A stretch of 64,000 nucleotides of DNA from DAOQAU01 sp964640325 (GCA_964640325.1 CAZXID010000001.1:1-64000), one strand, 5' to 3'; shown: positions 1-8,648, counted from the first letter of the stretch. A program made the numbers and translations. Notes: a model not told the origin generated them from the letters alone.

Positions 1-46
1 AAATGTTATTTATGAAAAAATCAAATGTGTCAACAATGTCTCGGGG

Positions 47-97
47 TTATACAGTAAACCCTTTTGTTAATTTCGTTGAGTATTTGAGGATTTTCAT
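47..97 (-). other. Short ORF with strong RBS at left edge
   Basis: A 16-codon frame, MKILKYSTKLTKGFTV then TAA, begins at 97 on the minus strand. Its start is preceded by TTTAGGAGAA, a good Shine-Dalgarno site, and a TTGACA lies at 148-143. After the stop the same frame stays open to the window edge (PRDIVDTFDFF...). This may be a leader peptide, or the start of a gene broken by a nonsense change. No family is recognised. Confidence 0.25.
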
Positions 98-160
98 ATT
101 TTCTCCTAAAAATAATTATTTAAGTTTAGTTTAACAGAATAATGTCAACTTGGCAATAAA

Positions 161-209
161 TATACAATTCAGGGCGGATTTGTTTTGCAAATCCGCCCTG
201 AATTGTATA
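161..209. repeat. 22-bp perfect inverted repeat
   Basis: The arms 161-182 and 188-209 are exact reverse complements around the loop TTTTG. The core is GC-rich (AGGGCGGATT). There is no long T-run on either side, so it is not a textbook terminator, although it lies about 300 bp beyond the groEL stop and could end that transcript. The rest of 1-512 shows no convincing gene; 210-512 holds GC-rich words such as GCGCTTCGCTCGCC that resemble dispersed repeat sequence. Confidence 0.8.
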
Positions 210-512
210 TATTTAAAGCTCATGAGATCCCAAATAAAGTTCGGGATAAGGCATTCGTACGTTGCGCTTCGCTCGCCTATCTTGTTTAACTGCACGCTGA
301 CGTATTCTTAAAGAGCTAAAAGACATTAATTGATGGCATTCTAAATAGTCTACACAGTGTGTCTACGTGCGTAGCATCTCTTGGATTATTGGCAGTTCAA
401 AGTCCTTAATTCCATTTCGGTTTTTGCTTTCGCAAAACCTGCACTTCATCGGACTTTTCACTGGTACGTGCTGGGTTCGCTATCGCTCACACGGCGCACT
501 TGCCAAAATCCG

Positions 513-2165
513 CTACATCATGCCGCCCATGCCGCCCATGCCTGCCATAGCTGACATATCAGGCATTGCGGATTTTTCTTCTTGAATTTCAACAACGGCT
601 GCTTCTGTTGTCAACAACATCGAAGCTACAGACGCCGCATTTTCAAGTGCCGAGCGTGTAACTTTTGCAGGGTCAACGATTCCGGATTTAATCATGTCGG
701 TAAATTCATTTCTGAGCGCATCGTATCCGAAAGCGTCTTTTTCGGCTCTTACTTTGTCTATTATTACATCACTTTTTGCACCCGCATTGTTGGCAATTAA
801 TTTTAAAGGTACATCAAGGGCTGAAAGTAAAATTTTGAACCCTATTTTTTCGTCATCTGTCGCAAATTTAATGGTCGGTAATTTGCTTTCAAGCTCTTGT
901 TGAACTCTCACTAAAGCTACACCGCCGCCCGGGACTATGCCTTCTTCGTTAGCCGCGCGTGTCGCGTTTAGGGCATCTTCTATTCTGAGTTTTCTTTCTT
1001 TTAATTCAACTTCAGATGCAGCACCCACTTCAATTACGGCAACTCCGCCGGTTAATTTAGCCATGCGTTCTTGAAGTTTTTCTTTGTCGTAGTCAGAGTC
1101 TGACGCATCAATTTGTTTTTTAATTAATTTAATACGTTCTTCAACCGCTTTTTTACTTTCGTCACCTACTACGATTGTTGTTTCGTCTTTTGTGACGGTA
1201 ACTCTCTTTGCAAGTCCCATCATTTGAGTTGTAACGTTTTCAAGTTTAATTCCAAGCTCTTCTGTGAACAACTGACCGCCTGTTAAGATAGCAATATCTT
1301 CAAGCATGTCTTTTCTTCTGTCACCAAAGCCCGGAGCCTTAACCGCAACTGCTCTTAGAACTTTTCTCATTGTGTTTACAACAAGTGTTGCAAGGGCTTC
1401 GCCTTCAATGTCTTCTGCAATTAAAAGCAATGAGCGTCCGTCACGGGCAACCTGCTCCAACACGGGAACAAGGTCTGCGATAAGATTAATTTTCTTGTTA
1501 ACGCAAAGAACGTAAGCATCTTCCAAAACGGATTCCATGCGCTCGGCATCGGTTACAAAGTAAGGTGAAATGTAGCCTTTGTCAAACTGCATACCTTCTA
1601 CTACTTTTAAGTTTGTGCCGAAAGATTTTGATTCTTCAACTGTAATAACGCCGTCGTGTCCTACTTTATCCATAGCTTCTGCTATAAGTTCGCCTATTTC
1701 ACTCGCGTTACCGGCAGAAATTGTTGCAACCTGTGCTGTTTCTTCTTTTGTGTTAACGGATTTTGACATTGATTTGATTTTTTCCACGGAAAGTTCAACC
1801 GCTTTGTCAATTCCGCGTTTCATGCACATTGGATTTGATCCTGCAGTAAGATTTTTTAAACCTTCTTTAACAATAGCTTGAGCTAAAACACTTGCTGTTG
1901 TTGTTCCGTCTCCTGCAACATCGTTTGTTTTTGAGGAAACTTCTTTTAAAAGTTGTGCGCCTGCATTTTCAAGCCCGTCTTTAAGTTCAATTTCTTTTGC
2001 AATGGTAACACCGTCATTAACTATTTGAGGTGCACCGAATTTTTTTTCTAATATTACATTGCGGCCTTTTGGTCCCAATGTTACTTTCACAGCGTCTGCT
2101 ACCGCGTCAATTCCTTTTAAAAGACTTTTGCGTGCGTCTTCTTGAAATACGATTTTCTTTGCCAT
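513..2165 (-). CDS. groL: Chaperonin GroEL (60 kDa, Hsp60)
   Basis: ATP-dependent folding chamber subunit, 550 aa, cytosolic, forming two heptameric rings capped by GroES. The sequence begins MAKKIVFQEDARKSLLKGID, carries the ATP-site motif VAGDGTTTASVLA near residue 85 and GGGVAL near 414, and ends in a short GGM tail (AGMGGMGGMM). The length is normal. Start chosen at the ATG at 2165, preceded by AAAGGAGAAATAAAA. It lies 98 bp downstream of groES in the same direction; that gap holds a 7-bp repeat array with an inverted partner, which may fold between the two cistrons. It faces away from grpE-dnaJ. Confidence 0.98.
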   Translation of the reverse strand: MAKKIVFQEDARKSLLKGIDAVADAVKVTLGPKGRNVILEKKFGAPQIVNDGVTIAKEIELKDGLENAGAQLLKEVSSKTNDVAGDGTTTASVLAQAIVKEGLKNLTAGSNPMCMKRGIDKAVELSVEKIKSMSKSVNTKEETAQVATISAGNASEIGELIAEAMDKVGHDGVITVEESKSFGTNLKVVEGMQFDKGYISPYFVTDAERMESVLEDAYVLCVNKKINLIADLVPVLEQVARDGRSLLLIAEDIEGEALATLVVNTMRKVLRAVAVKAPGFGDRRKDMLEDIAILTGGQLFTEELGIKLENVTTQMMGLAKRVTVTKDETTIVVGDESKKAVEERIKLIKKQIDASDSDYDKEKLQERMAKLTGGVAVIEVGAASEVELKERKLRIEDALNATRAANEEGIVPGGGVALVRVQQELESKLPTIKFATDDEKIGFKILLSALDVPLKLIANNAGAKSDVIIDKVRAEKDAFGYDALRNEFTDMIKSGIVDPAKVTRSALENAASVASMLLTTEAAVVEIQEEKSAMPDMSAMAGMGGMGGMM

Positions 2166-2187
2166 TTTTATTTCTCCTTTTAATTAA

Positions 2188-2268
2188 GTAAATGGTAAAT
2201 AGGAAATAGTGGATAGAAAAATTTTTCGTTTCATCCTTTTTACTATTTACTTTTTGCTATTTACTACT
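2188..2268. repeat. 7-bp tandem array with inverted partner (groES-groEL gap)
   Basis: Four heptads (GTAAATG, GTAAATA, GGAAATA, GTGGATA) at 2188-2215 are followed by CTATTTAC-type heptads in inverse orientation at about 2243-2268. The two arms can pair. The array lies inside the groES-groEL transcript. Confidence 0.8.
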
Positions 2269-2554
2269 CTAAAATTCCCAAAGCATCTTTCACTGAAAGA
2301 ATTTTATACGTTTCGTTTTCTATTTTTACATCGGTTCCGGAATATTTTGCATATAAAACCACATCTCCGACTTTTACATCCATAGGTTCTCTTTGACCGT
2401 TTTCAAGCATTTTACCAGGTCCTACAGCAATAATTTCGCCTTTTTGCGGTTTTTCTTTGGCATTATCGGGAATAAAAATCCCTCCCGATGTCTGTTCGTT
2501 ATCTTCAATAACTTTAATAACAATTCTGTCTAAAAGCGGTTTAATTGTCGCCAT
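2264..2554 (-). CDS. groS: Co-chaperonin GroES (10 kDa)
   Basis: Heptameric lid of the GroEL chamber, 96 aa, the usual length. The sequence has the N-terminal IKPLLDRIVIKV strand, the mobile loop (EDNEQTSGGIFIPDNAKEKP) at about residues 17-36, and the GEIIAVGPGK segment. The start at 2554 is preceded by AAGGAGGTAATACC, a near-perfect ribosome-binding site. It leads the groES-groEL operon. No CIRCE element (TTAGCACTC-N9-GAGTGCTAA) is visible upstream, so HrcA control through that site is not supported. A TATAAA on the minus strand about 45 bp upstream may be its -10 box. Confidence 0.97.
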   Translation of the reverse strand: MATIKPLLDRIVIKVIEDNEQTSGGIFIPDNAKEKPQKGEIIAVGPGKMLENGQREPMDVKVGDVVLYAKYSGTDVKIENETYKILSVKDALGILE

Positions 2555-2646
2555 GGTATTACCTCCTTCTTGTACTACAACCTATCAATCTTATTTATAC
2601 CCCAAAAATTTTTCATAAAATACATTTTTAATGAAAAATTAATAAT

Positions 2647-2803
2647 TGAGGACACGGAATAATTCAAAAATATACAATTTTTAGAATTTTCCGTGTCCGA
2701 CCTTAAGAAGGCAAAAGCCAAGCACAGCCTTGGTAAAAGGATGGCTTGGCTTTTGCCGGACTAGGGAGGTGCTAGAAAAATTTTTAATTTTTCCGCATCC
2801 TCA
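2647..2803. ncRNA. Long nested hairpin region, possible structured RNA
   Basis: The 334-bp gap between groES and grpE folds extensively. An outer stem pairs 2647-2671 with about 2778-2803 (TGAGGACACGGAA against TTCCGCATCCTCA, 11 of 13). Inside is a perfect 14-bp stem, 2710-2723 with 2744-2757 (GGCAAAAGCCAAGC). An alternative hairpin GACACGGAA/TTCCGTGTC competes with the outer stem. A rod of this length with an internal bubble recalls 6S RNA, but no sequence signature is seen; it could equally be a nested palindromic repeat. Confidence 0.35.
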
Positions 2804-2838
2804 TTGAAGTTAAATTATTAAAAAAAAATAAATTTAAC

Positions 2839-2866
2839 TTGTTTATGCATCTTGTTAAATTATAAT
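2839..2866 (+). promoter_or_regulatory. grpE promoter
   Basis: TTGTTT at 2839-2844 and a consensus TATAAT at 2861-2866 are separated by 16 bp, and the grpE ATG follows 22 bp later with TAGGAG. This is a sigma-70 type promoter; no heat-shock-specific operator was seen. Confidence 0.6.
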
Positions 2867-2888
2867 TGTTTACATAGGAGAAACTAAA

Positions 2889-3425
2889 ATGAAACACAAA
2901 CATAGAAAAGAAAATCCTTTTCATAAAGAAGAAACACCAGAAGTAGAGTCAGTTGAGGCTGAAGTTCAAGAGGAAAGCTTTAACACACTTCAGCAGGATT
3001 TTGACAACTTAAATAACCAGTATTTAAGATTGGCGGCAGATTTTGACAATTACAGAAAACGTCAGGCGCAGGAGCGCGAAACCTTGATACGATACGGCGC
3101 AGAAGAAGCCATGAAAAAATTAATCGAGGTTCTGGATAATTTTGACAGGGCAAAACAGTCTATAGACAATACCGATGATATAAATCAGGTTAAAGAAAGT
3201 TTTTATGTTTTGTATAATCAGATGTTTGACAATCTTTCAAAGCTCGGGCTTGAAGTTATAGAGGCTCAAGGTAAAGAATTTGACCCCAAAATTCACGAGG
3301 CTGTTATGCAAACACCGACAAGCGAGCATGAAGAAAACCATGTTATAATGGAGTTACAAAAAGGGTATAAATTGGGCGATAAAGTTTTAAGACCGTCGCT
3401 TGTAAATGTAGCAACAAAAGAATAA
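2889..3425 (+). CDS. grpE: Nucleotide exchange factor GrpE
   Basis: Releases ADP from DnaK during the Hsp70 cycle. 178 aa, within the family range. The first 35 residues are charged and probably disordered. A coiled coil follows (residues 35-95, LAADFDNYRKRQAQERE), then the GrpE head with the signature VLDNFDRAKQS and the C-terminal beta domain ending LRPSLVNVATKE. The RBS TAGGAG precedes the ATG. It is followed by dnaJ 105 bp downstream; dnaK is not in this window, so the usual grpE-dnaK-dnaJ order is broken. Confidence 0.96.
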   Translation: MKHKHRKENPFHKEETPEVESVEAEVQEESFNTLQQDFDNLNNQYLRLAADFDNYRKRQAQERETLIRYGAEEAMKKLIEVLDNFDRAKQSIDNTDDINQVKESFYVLYNQMFDNLSKLGLEVIEAQGKEFDPKIHEAVMQTPTSEHEENHVIMELQKGYKLGDKVLRPSLVNVATKE

Positions 3426-3433
3426 AGTAAATT

Positions 3434-3509
3434 ACGTCATCCTGAATTTATTTCAGGATCTATTCAGCCAACATGCCGATGAGATGCTGAAATAAGTTCA
3501 GCATGACGT
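3434..3509. repeat. REP-like palindrome between grpE and dnaJ
   Basis: The outer arms ACGTCATCCTGAA (3434-3446) and TTCAGCATGACGT (3497-3509) match at 12 of 13 positions. Inside lie CTGAATTTATTTCAG and CTGAAATAAGTTCAG. A related half-element, GATCCTGAAACAAGTTCAGG, lies at 39141-39160, so this is a dispersed family. Confidence 0.75.
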
Positions 3510-3530
3510 GGAAGAGGAATTTAAAATAAA

Positions 3531-4655
3531 ATGGACTATTACGATATACTGGGAGTATCAAGAAACGCTGAAAAAGATGAAATAAAAGCAGCTTTCAGAA
3601 AAAAAGCAAGAGAATATCATCCTGATGTAAATAAAGCACCCGATGCCGAGCAAAAATTTAAGGAACTGGGCAAAGCTTACGAAACTTTAATGGATGATGA
3701 TAAGCGTTCGCTTTACGACAGATACGGCGAAGACGGGCTTAAAAACGCAGGATTCGGCTCTGAAGGGCCTTTTGCAGGCGGATTTGGGGATTTAAACGAC
3801 ATATTTAACTCCTTTTTCGGCGGTTTCGGATTTTCACAAGGATATTCGGATCCCAATGCGCCTCAAAGAGGCGATGATTTAAGAGTTGACATTGAATTAA
3901 CCTTTGAAGAAGCGGTTTTTGGAATTACAAAAGAAATTAAAATTGACCATCTTGAAATCTGCGGAGAATGTAAAGGAACAGGAGCAGAGCCCGGAAGCAA
4001 ACCGATTACATGCCCGACATGCCACGGTTCGGGTAAAATTCAGCAGACAACCCAGACTATTTTAGGGCATTTTACACAAATTACGACATGTCCGGATTGT
4101 CACGGGACAGGACAAAAAATCAATTCACCTTGCAAAGCCTGTAAGGGATATGGTAGAATTGAAAAAGAAAAAACCGTCGAACTTAAAATTCCTGCAGGTG
4201 TTGATAACGGCTCAAAAATGAGGATTTCGCAAGAAGGTGATGCGGGCAAAAACGGCGGGCCGTCAGGGGATTTGTACGTTGTAATAAGAGTAAAATCTTC
4301 ATATTATTTAAAAAGAGAAGGGATAAATGTCTTTTCGGAAATTGAAATTTCACCCTCACAGGCGGTTTTAGGCGATGAGATTGTCGTAAAAACGCTCGAC
4401 GGTGAAAAACAAATTTCAATTCCCGCAGGTATTCAAAGCGCAAGTCCCATAAGAATTAAATCCGCAGGGGTTCCGCACTTGGGTAAATCTTCTCAAAGAG
4501 GAGAACACATAATAATTGTAAATGTGAAAACTCCCACAAATCTTTCCGAGGAAGAAAAACAGCTTTACAAAAAATTATACGAAATTAACACCAAAAAGAA
4601 ACATCAAGAAGGACTTTTTGATAAAGTAAAAGGTTGGGGCGTTAATAGTAAATAG
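3531..4655 (+). CDS. dnaJ: Chaperone DnaJ (Hsp40, type I)
   Basis: Delivers unfolded clients to DnaK and stimulates its ATPase. 374 aa with the full class I layout: J domain at residues 3-68 with HPD in YHPDVNK; Gly/Phe-rich linker about 70-115; four CxxCxGxG zinc motifs (CGECKGTG, CPTCHGSG, CPDCHGTG, CKACKGYG) at about 144-210; then the substrate-binding beta domains. The 3' end runs into a 7-bp repeat array that supplies its last codons and stop (GTTAATA GTAAATA G). The next gene starts 13 bp later. Confidence 0.97.
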   Translation: MDYYDILGVSRNAEKDEIKAAFRKKAREYHPDVNKAPDAEQKFKELGKAYETLMDDDKRSLYDRYGEDGLKNAGFGSEGPFAGGFGDLNDIFNSFFGGFGFSQGYSDPNAPQRGDDLRVDIELTFEEAVFGITKEIKIDHLEICGECKGTGAEPGSKPITCPTCHGSGKIQQTTQTILGHFTQITTCPDCHGTGQKINSPCKACKGYGRIEKEKTVELKIPAGVDNGSKMRISQEGDAGKNGGPSGDLYVVIRVKSSYYLKREGINVFSEIEISPSQAVLGDEIVVKTLDGEKQISIPAGIQSASPIRIKSAGVPHLGKSSQRGEHIIIVNVKTPTNLSEEEKQLYKKLYEINTKKKHQEGLFDKVKGWGVNSK

Positions 4656-4668
4656 AGAATGGTGAAAA
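4641..4668. repeat. Heptad array spanning the dnaJ stop and next RBS
   Basis: Four 7-bp units (GTTAATA, GTAAATA, GAGAATG, GTGAAAA) run from inside the last codons of dnaJ up to the base before the ATG at 4669. The array contains the dnaJ stop and occupies the ribosome-binding position of the next gene. No inverted partner is present here. Confidence 0.55.
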
Positions 4669-6126
4669 ATGAAAAAAATAATTTTAATAATGATTTTAGT
4701 TCTTTTAACTTCTACAAGTGCGTTTGCGGCAAAAATTCCCGATGATGTTAAAGGGGTTATCAGAAAAGATTTTCCGCGAGCTGATTTCAGATTTGACGGG
4801 CTTGTAACCCTTCCCGACGGAACGCTTTATCTGCCTTTGTATCCGGCTTTGGTGAAAAAGCCCGATTCTTTAGTGCTCAAAGGCACATGTCCGGAGGGAA
4901 AAACCATTGCCGATAAACCGGAAGTTATAATTCTCAACAACGATTTTGCTTTTTTAAAAGTAATTACCGACAAAAAAAACAGAAGGACCGTTATAAATCT
5001 TTCCAATCCGCCGGTTGAAGTCAGGACAGGGCTTTTGCCTCAGGACTTGCTTGTCCCCAGCGGACTTATAATCCCCGATAACATTAAAGGAATTATCGGA
5101 AACCTGCAAATTGATACTGCAAAAGATGCAGGGCTAAAGGTTAAAACAGATATTGTGCTTCAACAGCGAACCACAAATGAGGTTTTTAAAAAAGGGCAGA
5201 AAAATATTTCGCTTATACCGCAGCTTAAAAATAAGGTTATGTATATAGCTACATGTTATTCTAAAAATGTTCAAATAGTCGAAGGCGAGGCAAATGCGCC
5301 TGCTTATGCACTTGAGCAAAAATCTATTCCTATCGATATTGAAATAACAAACGATGACAAAATGCTTTTGGTAACGACCTTCGGCAAAACTTTTGTTGAT
5401 GTAATTTCGCTTGCAGATGAAAGAAGCATAAAACAAATTGACCTTACCACTCAGGCAGAAGAAATAGTAATAGATAGAGCTGCAAATAAGGCTTACGTCT
5501 CAAGCGGTGAGGATTCAAGCATTTATATAATCGATTTAAACACAATGACTTTAAAGCAAAAAATTAAGGTAAAAGGCATGTGCCAAAAACTTTATCTGAC
5601 AGAAGACGGCAAAAAACTTTTCTATTTTAATAAGAAAAACAACGATGTTTGGGCAATTGAGCTTGATAATGATTTTGTGATTAAAAATATGGGAAATTTC
5701 CCCAATGTTTCAAAAATTACTTTTGCGCAAAACAAGGTTTATATTACAAGCAGGACAAAAAACCGCCTTGCGATAGTTGATTATGTTACACTTGCACTTT
5801 TAAAGGAGCTTGAAGTTCAAGAAAAACCTGTTGATATGCTGGTTTATAAAAACGAATTATTTGTTTTGTCTGCTCAAAAAAATGTGCTTCAGCTTTTGGA
5901 TACAATAAACGATGAAATAACAGGAACAATTAACCTTAATACTCAAGGCTTTTCGACAAAAATTTACAGGATAAAAAATTCTTCCGTCGCACTTGTAATG
6001 GACACAAAAGTCGGGAAATATTCTGTTGTTGACCTTGATAAAAAATCGCTTATAAAAACAAATCTTTTGAACATCCCCGTAAGCACGGTAATAGTTGCTG
6101 AAAAAGTCAGGAAAATCAGCAAGTGA
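4669..6126 (+). CDS. Exported beta-propeller (YVTN-like) protein
   Basis: 485 aa with a clear Sec signal peptide (MKKIILIMILVLLTSTSAFA, cleavage near residue 20), so it acts outside the cytoplasm. Residues about 25-190 form an N-terminal domain I do not recognise. From about 210 come beta-propeller style repeats with the pattern PIDIEITNDDKMLLVTTFG and IVIDRAANKAYVSSGEDSS, then a YIIDLNTMTLKQ-type strand, like YncE/YVTN proteins. The ligand is unknown. The stop overlaps the GTG start of the next gene (GTGA), implying translational coupling. Confidence 0.8.
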   Translation: MKKIILIMILVLLTSTSAFAAKIPDDVKGVIRKDFPRADFRFDGLVTLPDGTLYLPLYPALVKKPDSLVLKGTCPEGKTIADKPEVIILNNDFAFLKVITDKKNRRTVINLSNPPVEVRTGLLPQDLLVPSGLIIPDNIKGIIGNLQIDTAKDAGLKVKTDIVLQQRTTNEVFKKGQKNISLIPQLKNKVMYIATCYSKNVQIVEGEANAPAYALEQKSIPIDIEITNDDKMLLVTTFGKTFVDVISLADERSIKQIDLTTQAEEIVIDRAANKAYVSSGEDSSIYIIDLNTMTLKQKIKVKGMCQKLYLTEDGKKLFYFNKKNNDVWAIELDNDFVIKNMGNFPNVSKITFAQNKVYITSRTKNRLAIVDYVTLALLKELEVQEKPVDMLVYKNELFVLSAQKNVLQLLDTINDEITGTINLNTQGFSTKIYRIKNSSVALVMDTKVGKYSVVDLDKKSLIKTNLLNIPVSTVIVAEKVRKISK

Positions 6127-6698
6127 GCGGTGAACAGAATATATTAGGATTTTCAGCTAAGCAGCAAAAAGTTTTAGAAGATTTAGAAAAAACTTCCAAA
6201 GATTTTTGGAATATTTCAAGACAAAGTGCAAATTTTTTAAATATGCTCATTAAAATTTCGGGTGCAAAAAATGTGCTTGAAATCGGCACTTCAAACGGAT
6301 ACTCGGGAATTTGGCTTGCAAGCGCTTTGAAAAAAACAGGCGGGCGACTCACCACAATAGAATTTTACGAAAAAAGAATTGAGCTTGCGCTCGATAATTT
6401 TAAAAAATGCAAACTTGATGACATTATAACAATAAAACAAGGCTCAGCCACAGTGATTTTAGAAAAATTGGATGAAGAATTTGATTTTGTATTTTTGGAT
6501 GCCGACAAATCAGAATACATAAAATATTTTGAAATAATTAATCCAAAACTCAAAAAAGGCGGCACTATTGCAGCAGACAACATCACCTCGCATTCAAAAA
6601 AGGTTGCGCCTTTTGTGGAAAAGATTAAAACAGATAAAAATTATCAGGTTGAAATTCTCGATTTGCCCGCAGGGCTTTTAGTTGCCCATAAGCTTTGA
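6123..6698 (+). CDS. SAM-dependent O-methyltransferase (family 3)
   Basis: 191 aa class I methyltransferase of the catechol/caffeoyl-CoA type. The glycine-rich SAM loop is VLEIGTSNGYSGIWLA near residues 46-61, followed by the acidic TTIEFYEKR, and the metal-binding style FVFLDADKSEYIKYF near 121-135 with AADNITS after it. The start is GTG at 6123, overlapping the upstream stop by 4 bp; no nearer ATG fits. The substrate cannot be read from sequence. It is transcribed with the upstream propeller gene. Confidence 0.85.
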   Translation: MSGEQNILGFSAKQQKVLEDLEKTSKDFWNISRQSANFLNMLIKISGAKNVLEIGTSNGYSGIWLASALKKTGGRLTTIEFYEKRIELALDNFKKCKLDDIITIKQGSATVILEKLDEEFDFVFLDADKSEYIKYFEIINPKLKKGGTIAADNITSHSKKVAPFVEKIKTDKNYQVEILDLPAGLLVAHKL

Positions 6699-6723
6699 GC
6701 ACAAAATATTTCCATGGTAGAAT
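6695..6723 (+). promoter_or_regulatory. ribE promoter, leaderless arrangement
   Basis: TTGAGC at 6695-6700, a 17-bp spacer, and TAGAAT at 6718-6723 with an extended TGG in front. The ATG of ribE begins 6 nt after the -10 box, so transcription should start at or next to the A of the ATG. No ribosome-binding site is present. No FMN riboswitch is seen. Confidence 0.65.
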
Positions 6724-6729
6724 ATTGAT

Positions 6730-7371
6730 ATGTTCACAGGGATTATTGAAGAAACAGGCACAATAAAAGAATTTAAAAAGGACTCGAACGATGCCCTGAT
6801 TAAAGTCGAGTGCAAAAAAGTGCTTGAAAATACCAAAATCGGAGACAGCATCGCCATAAACGGAGTTTGCCAGACGGTTACGGCATTGGGCAAAAATTAT
6901 TTTTGCGCTCAAATTTCTTCTCAAACCCTTTTGCTGACGACTTTTTCAAATGCTAAAGCAGGGGATAAAGTCAATCTTGAAAGGGCACTTGCGCTAAAAG
7001 ACAGGATTGGCGGACATTTTGTAAGCGGACATGTTGACGGGGTGGCAAAGGTTTTGAATATTCAGAAACAAAAAGATTTTTGCAATATCAAACTTGAAAT
7101 CCCCAAAAATTTTACAAAATATGTTGTAAATCAAGGCTCAATAACTTTTAACGGAATAAGTCTTACTGTTGCCCAAATTACCGCAAATGAGGTTGAAGTT
7201 GCCATAATCCCCCACACTTTTGAGAATACAAACCTTAAAAATCTTAAAATGGGCGATTTTGTAAATCTTGAATGTGATATTTTGGCAAAATATGTTGAAA
7301 AAAATTTATCAACGGAAAATAATAAATCAAAGCTGAACGAGAATTTCTTAAAAGAGAACGGATTTTTTTAA
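6730..7371 (+). CDS. ribE: Riboflavin synthase alpha subunit
   Basis: Dismutates two 6,7-dimethyl-8-ribityllumazine molecules to riboflavin. 213 aa with two tandem lumazine-binding barrels. The first opens MFTGIIEETGTIKEF and carries SIAINGVCQTV; the second, from about residue 96, carries GHFVSGHVDGVA and SITFNGISLTV. It is one base from ribBA. ribD and ribH are not in this window, so the pathway is split. The ATG has no Shine-Dalgarno and sits 6 nt after a -10 box. Confidence 0.97.
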   Translation: MFTGIIEETGTIKEFKKDSNDALIKVECKKVLENTKIGDSIAINGVCQTVTALGKNYFCAQISSQTLLLTTFSNAKAGDKVNLERALALKDRIGGHFVSGHVDGVAKVLNIQKQKDFCNIKLEIPKNFTKYVVNQGSITFNGISLTVAQITANEVEVAIIPHTFENTNLKNLKMGDFVNLECDILAKYVEKNLSTENNKSKLNENFLKENGFF

Positions 7372-7372
7372 A

Positions 7373-8596
7373 ATGAATGAAAACGAAATAGCAAAAAACT
7401 TTTTTGACAATATTGAAGAAGCGATAGAAGATTTTAAGGCAGGCAAAATGCTTATAGTAGCCGATGACGAGAATCGCGAAAACGAAGGCGATTTAATCTG
7501 TTCGGCACAAAAAGTTACCCCCGAAATTATAAACTTTATGGCAACGGAGTGCAAAGGGCTTATTTGCCTTGCCATAAACGATGAAACTGCAAAAAGACTT
7601 GAGCTTTCCCAAATGGTTGAAAAAAATACTGAAAGCGCAAATACCGCATTTACCCAAAGTATTGACGGTGCTGCAAAATTCGGTGTTACAACAGGAATTT
7701 CGGCTTTCGACAGAGCAAAAACAATTCAGGTTGCAATAGACAAAAATTCAAGACCAAACGATCTCAGACGTCCGGGGCACGTTTTCCCTTGTGTGGCTAA
7801 AAAGGGCGGAGTACTTGAGCGCACAGGGCACACTGAGGCAAGCGTCGATTTGGCAAAAATCTCGGGGCACGCTCCTGCAGGTGTTATGTGCGAAATCCTT
7901 AATCCCGACGGTACAATGGCTCGCAGGGATGAACTCAGAAGATTTGCCGATAAAAACAACATTAAATTTATAACCGTAGAGCAGCTTATTTCTTACCGTA
8001 TAAAAAAAGAGCGCTTTGTAACCCGCGAGGCTCAAGCAACTTTACCGACACAATTCGGAGATTTTAAGGTTTTGGGATATTTGAACAATCTTACAGGCGA
8101 AGAACATGTCGCACTTGTCAAAGACGACGGTTCGGATAAAATCCCTTTGATAAGAGTTCATAGCGAATGTCTAACCGGCGATGTTTTCCATAGCCTTAAA
8201 TGCGACTGCAACTCCCAGCTTCATCGCGCGATGAAAATGGTTGATGACTGGGGCAGAGGGGCTATAATTTATATCAGAAACCACGAAGGCAGGGGCATAG
8301 GGCTTATTAATAAAATTAAGGCTTATTCGCTTCAGGAAAAAGGTCAGGATACAATTGAAGCCAACATTTCGCTTGGTTTTGAGCCTGATTTGAGAGATTA
8401 CGGCGTAGGCGCGCAAATAATTTTGGATTTGGGCTACAACAATTTTAATTTGATAACAAATAACCCTAAAAAGATTGTAGGGCTTAAAGGTTATGACCTT
8501 AAAATTCATGAAATAGTTAATTTGGAGCCTGATTTGAACTATTATAACCAAAAATATATGGAAACTAAAAAAGAAAAAATGCACCATATGATGTAA
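7373..8596 (+). CDS. ribBA: Bifunctional DHBP synthase / GTP cyclohydrolase II
   Basis: Makes both precursors of riboflavin: 3,4-dihydroxy-2-butanone 4-phosphate from ribulose 5-phosphate, and the pyrimidine from GTP. 407 aa, the normal fused length. The RibB half (1-205) has DDENRENEGDL and HTEASVDLA; the RibA half (from about 210) has the zinc site HSECLTGDVFHSLKCDC and RNHEGRGIGL. It starts 1 bp after the ribE stop without its own Shine-Dalgarno, so it is probably translated by coupling to ribE. Confidence 0.97.
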   Translation: MNENEIAKNFFDNIEEAIEDFKAGKMLIVADDENRENEGDLICSAQKVTPEIINFMATECKGLICLAINDETAKRLELSQMVEKNTESANTAFTQSIDGAAKFGVTTGISAFDRAKTIQVAIDKNSRPNDLRRPGHVFPCVAKKGGVLERTGHTEASVDLAKISGHAPAGVMCEILNPDGTMARRDELRRFADKNNIKFITVEQLISYRIKKERFVTREAQATLPTQFGDFKVLGYLNNLTGEEHVALVKDDGSDKIPLIRVHSECLTGDVFHSLKCDCNSQLHRAMKMVDDWGRGAIIYIRNHEGRGIGLINKIKAYSLQEKGQDTIEANISLGFEPDLRDYGVGAQIILDLGYNNFNLITNNPKKIVGLKGYDLKIHEIVNLEPDLNYYNQKYMETKKEKMHHMM

Positions 8597-8648
8597 TTCT
8601 CAAAAGGATTTGAATAAAAATCCGAATAATAATTTAAAGGATGAAAAA

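Noticed and set aside
367..585. Plus-strand frame at the groEL 3' end.
   Set aside because: It has no RBS, overlaps groEL antisense and shows no protein family features.
2555..2888. CIRCE element expected before groES and grpE.
   Set aside because: No TTAGCACTC/GAGTGCTAA pair was found on either strand.
6699..6729. FMN riboswitch before ribE.
   Set aside because: Only about 30 bp separate the upstream gene from ribE; there is no room and no RFN-element sequence.
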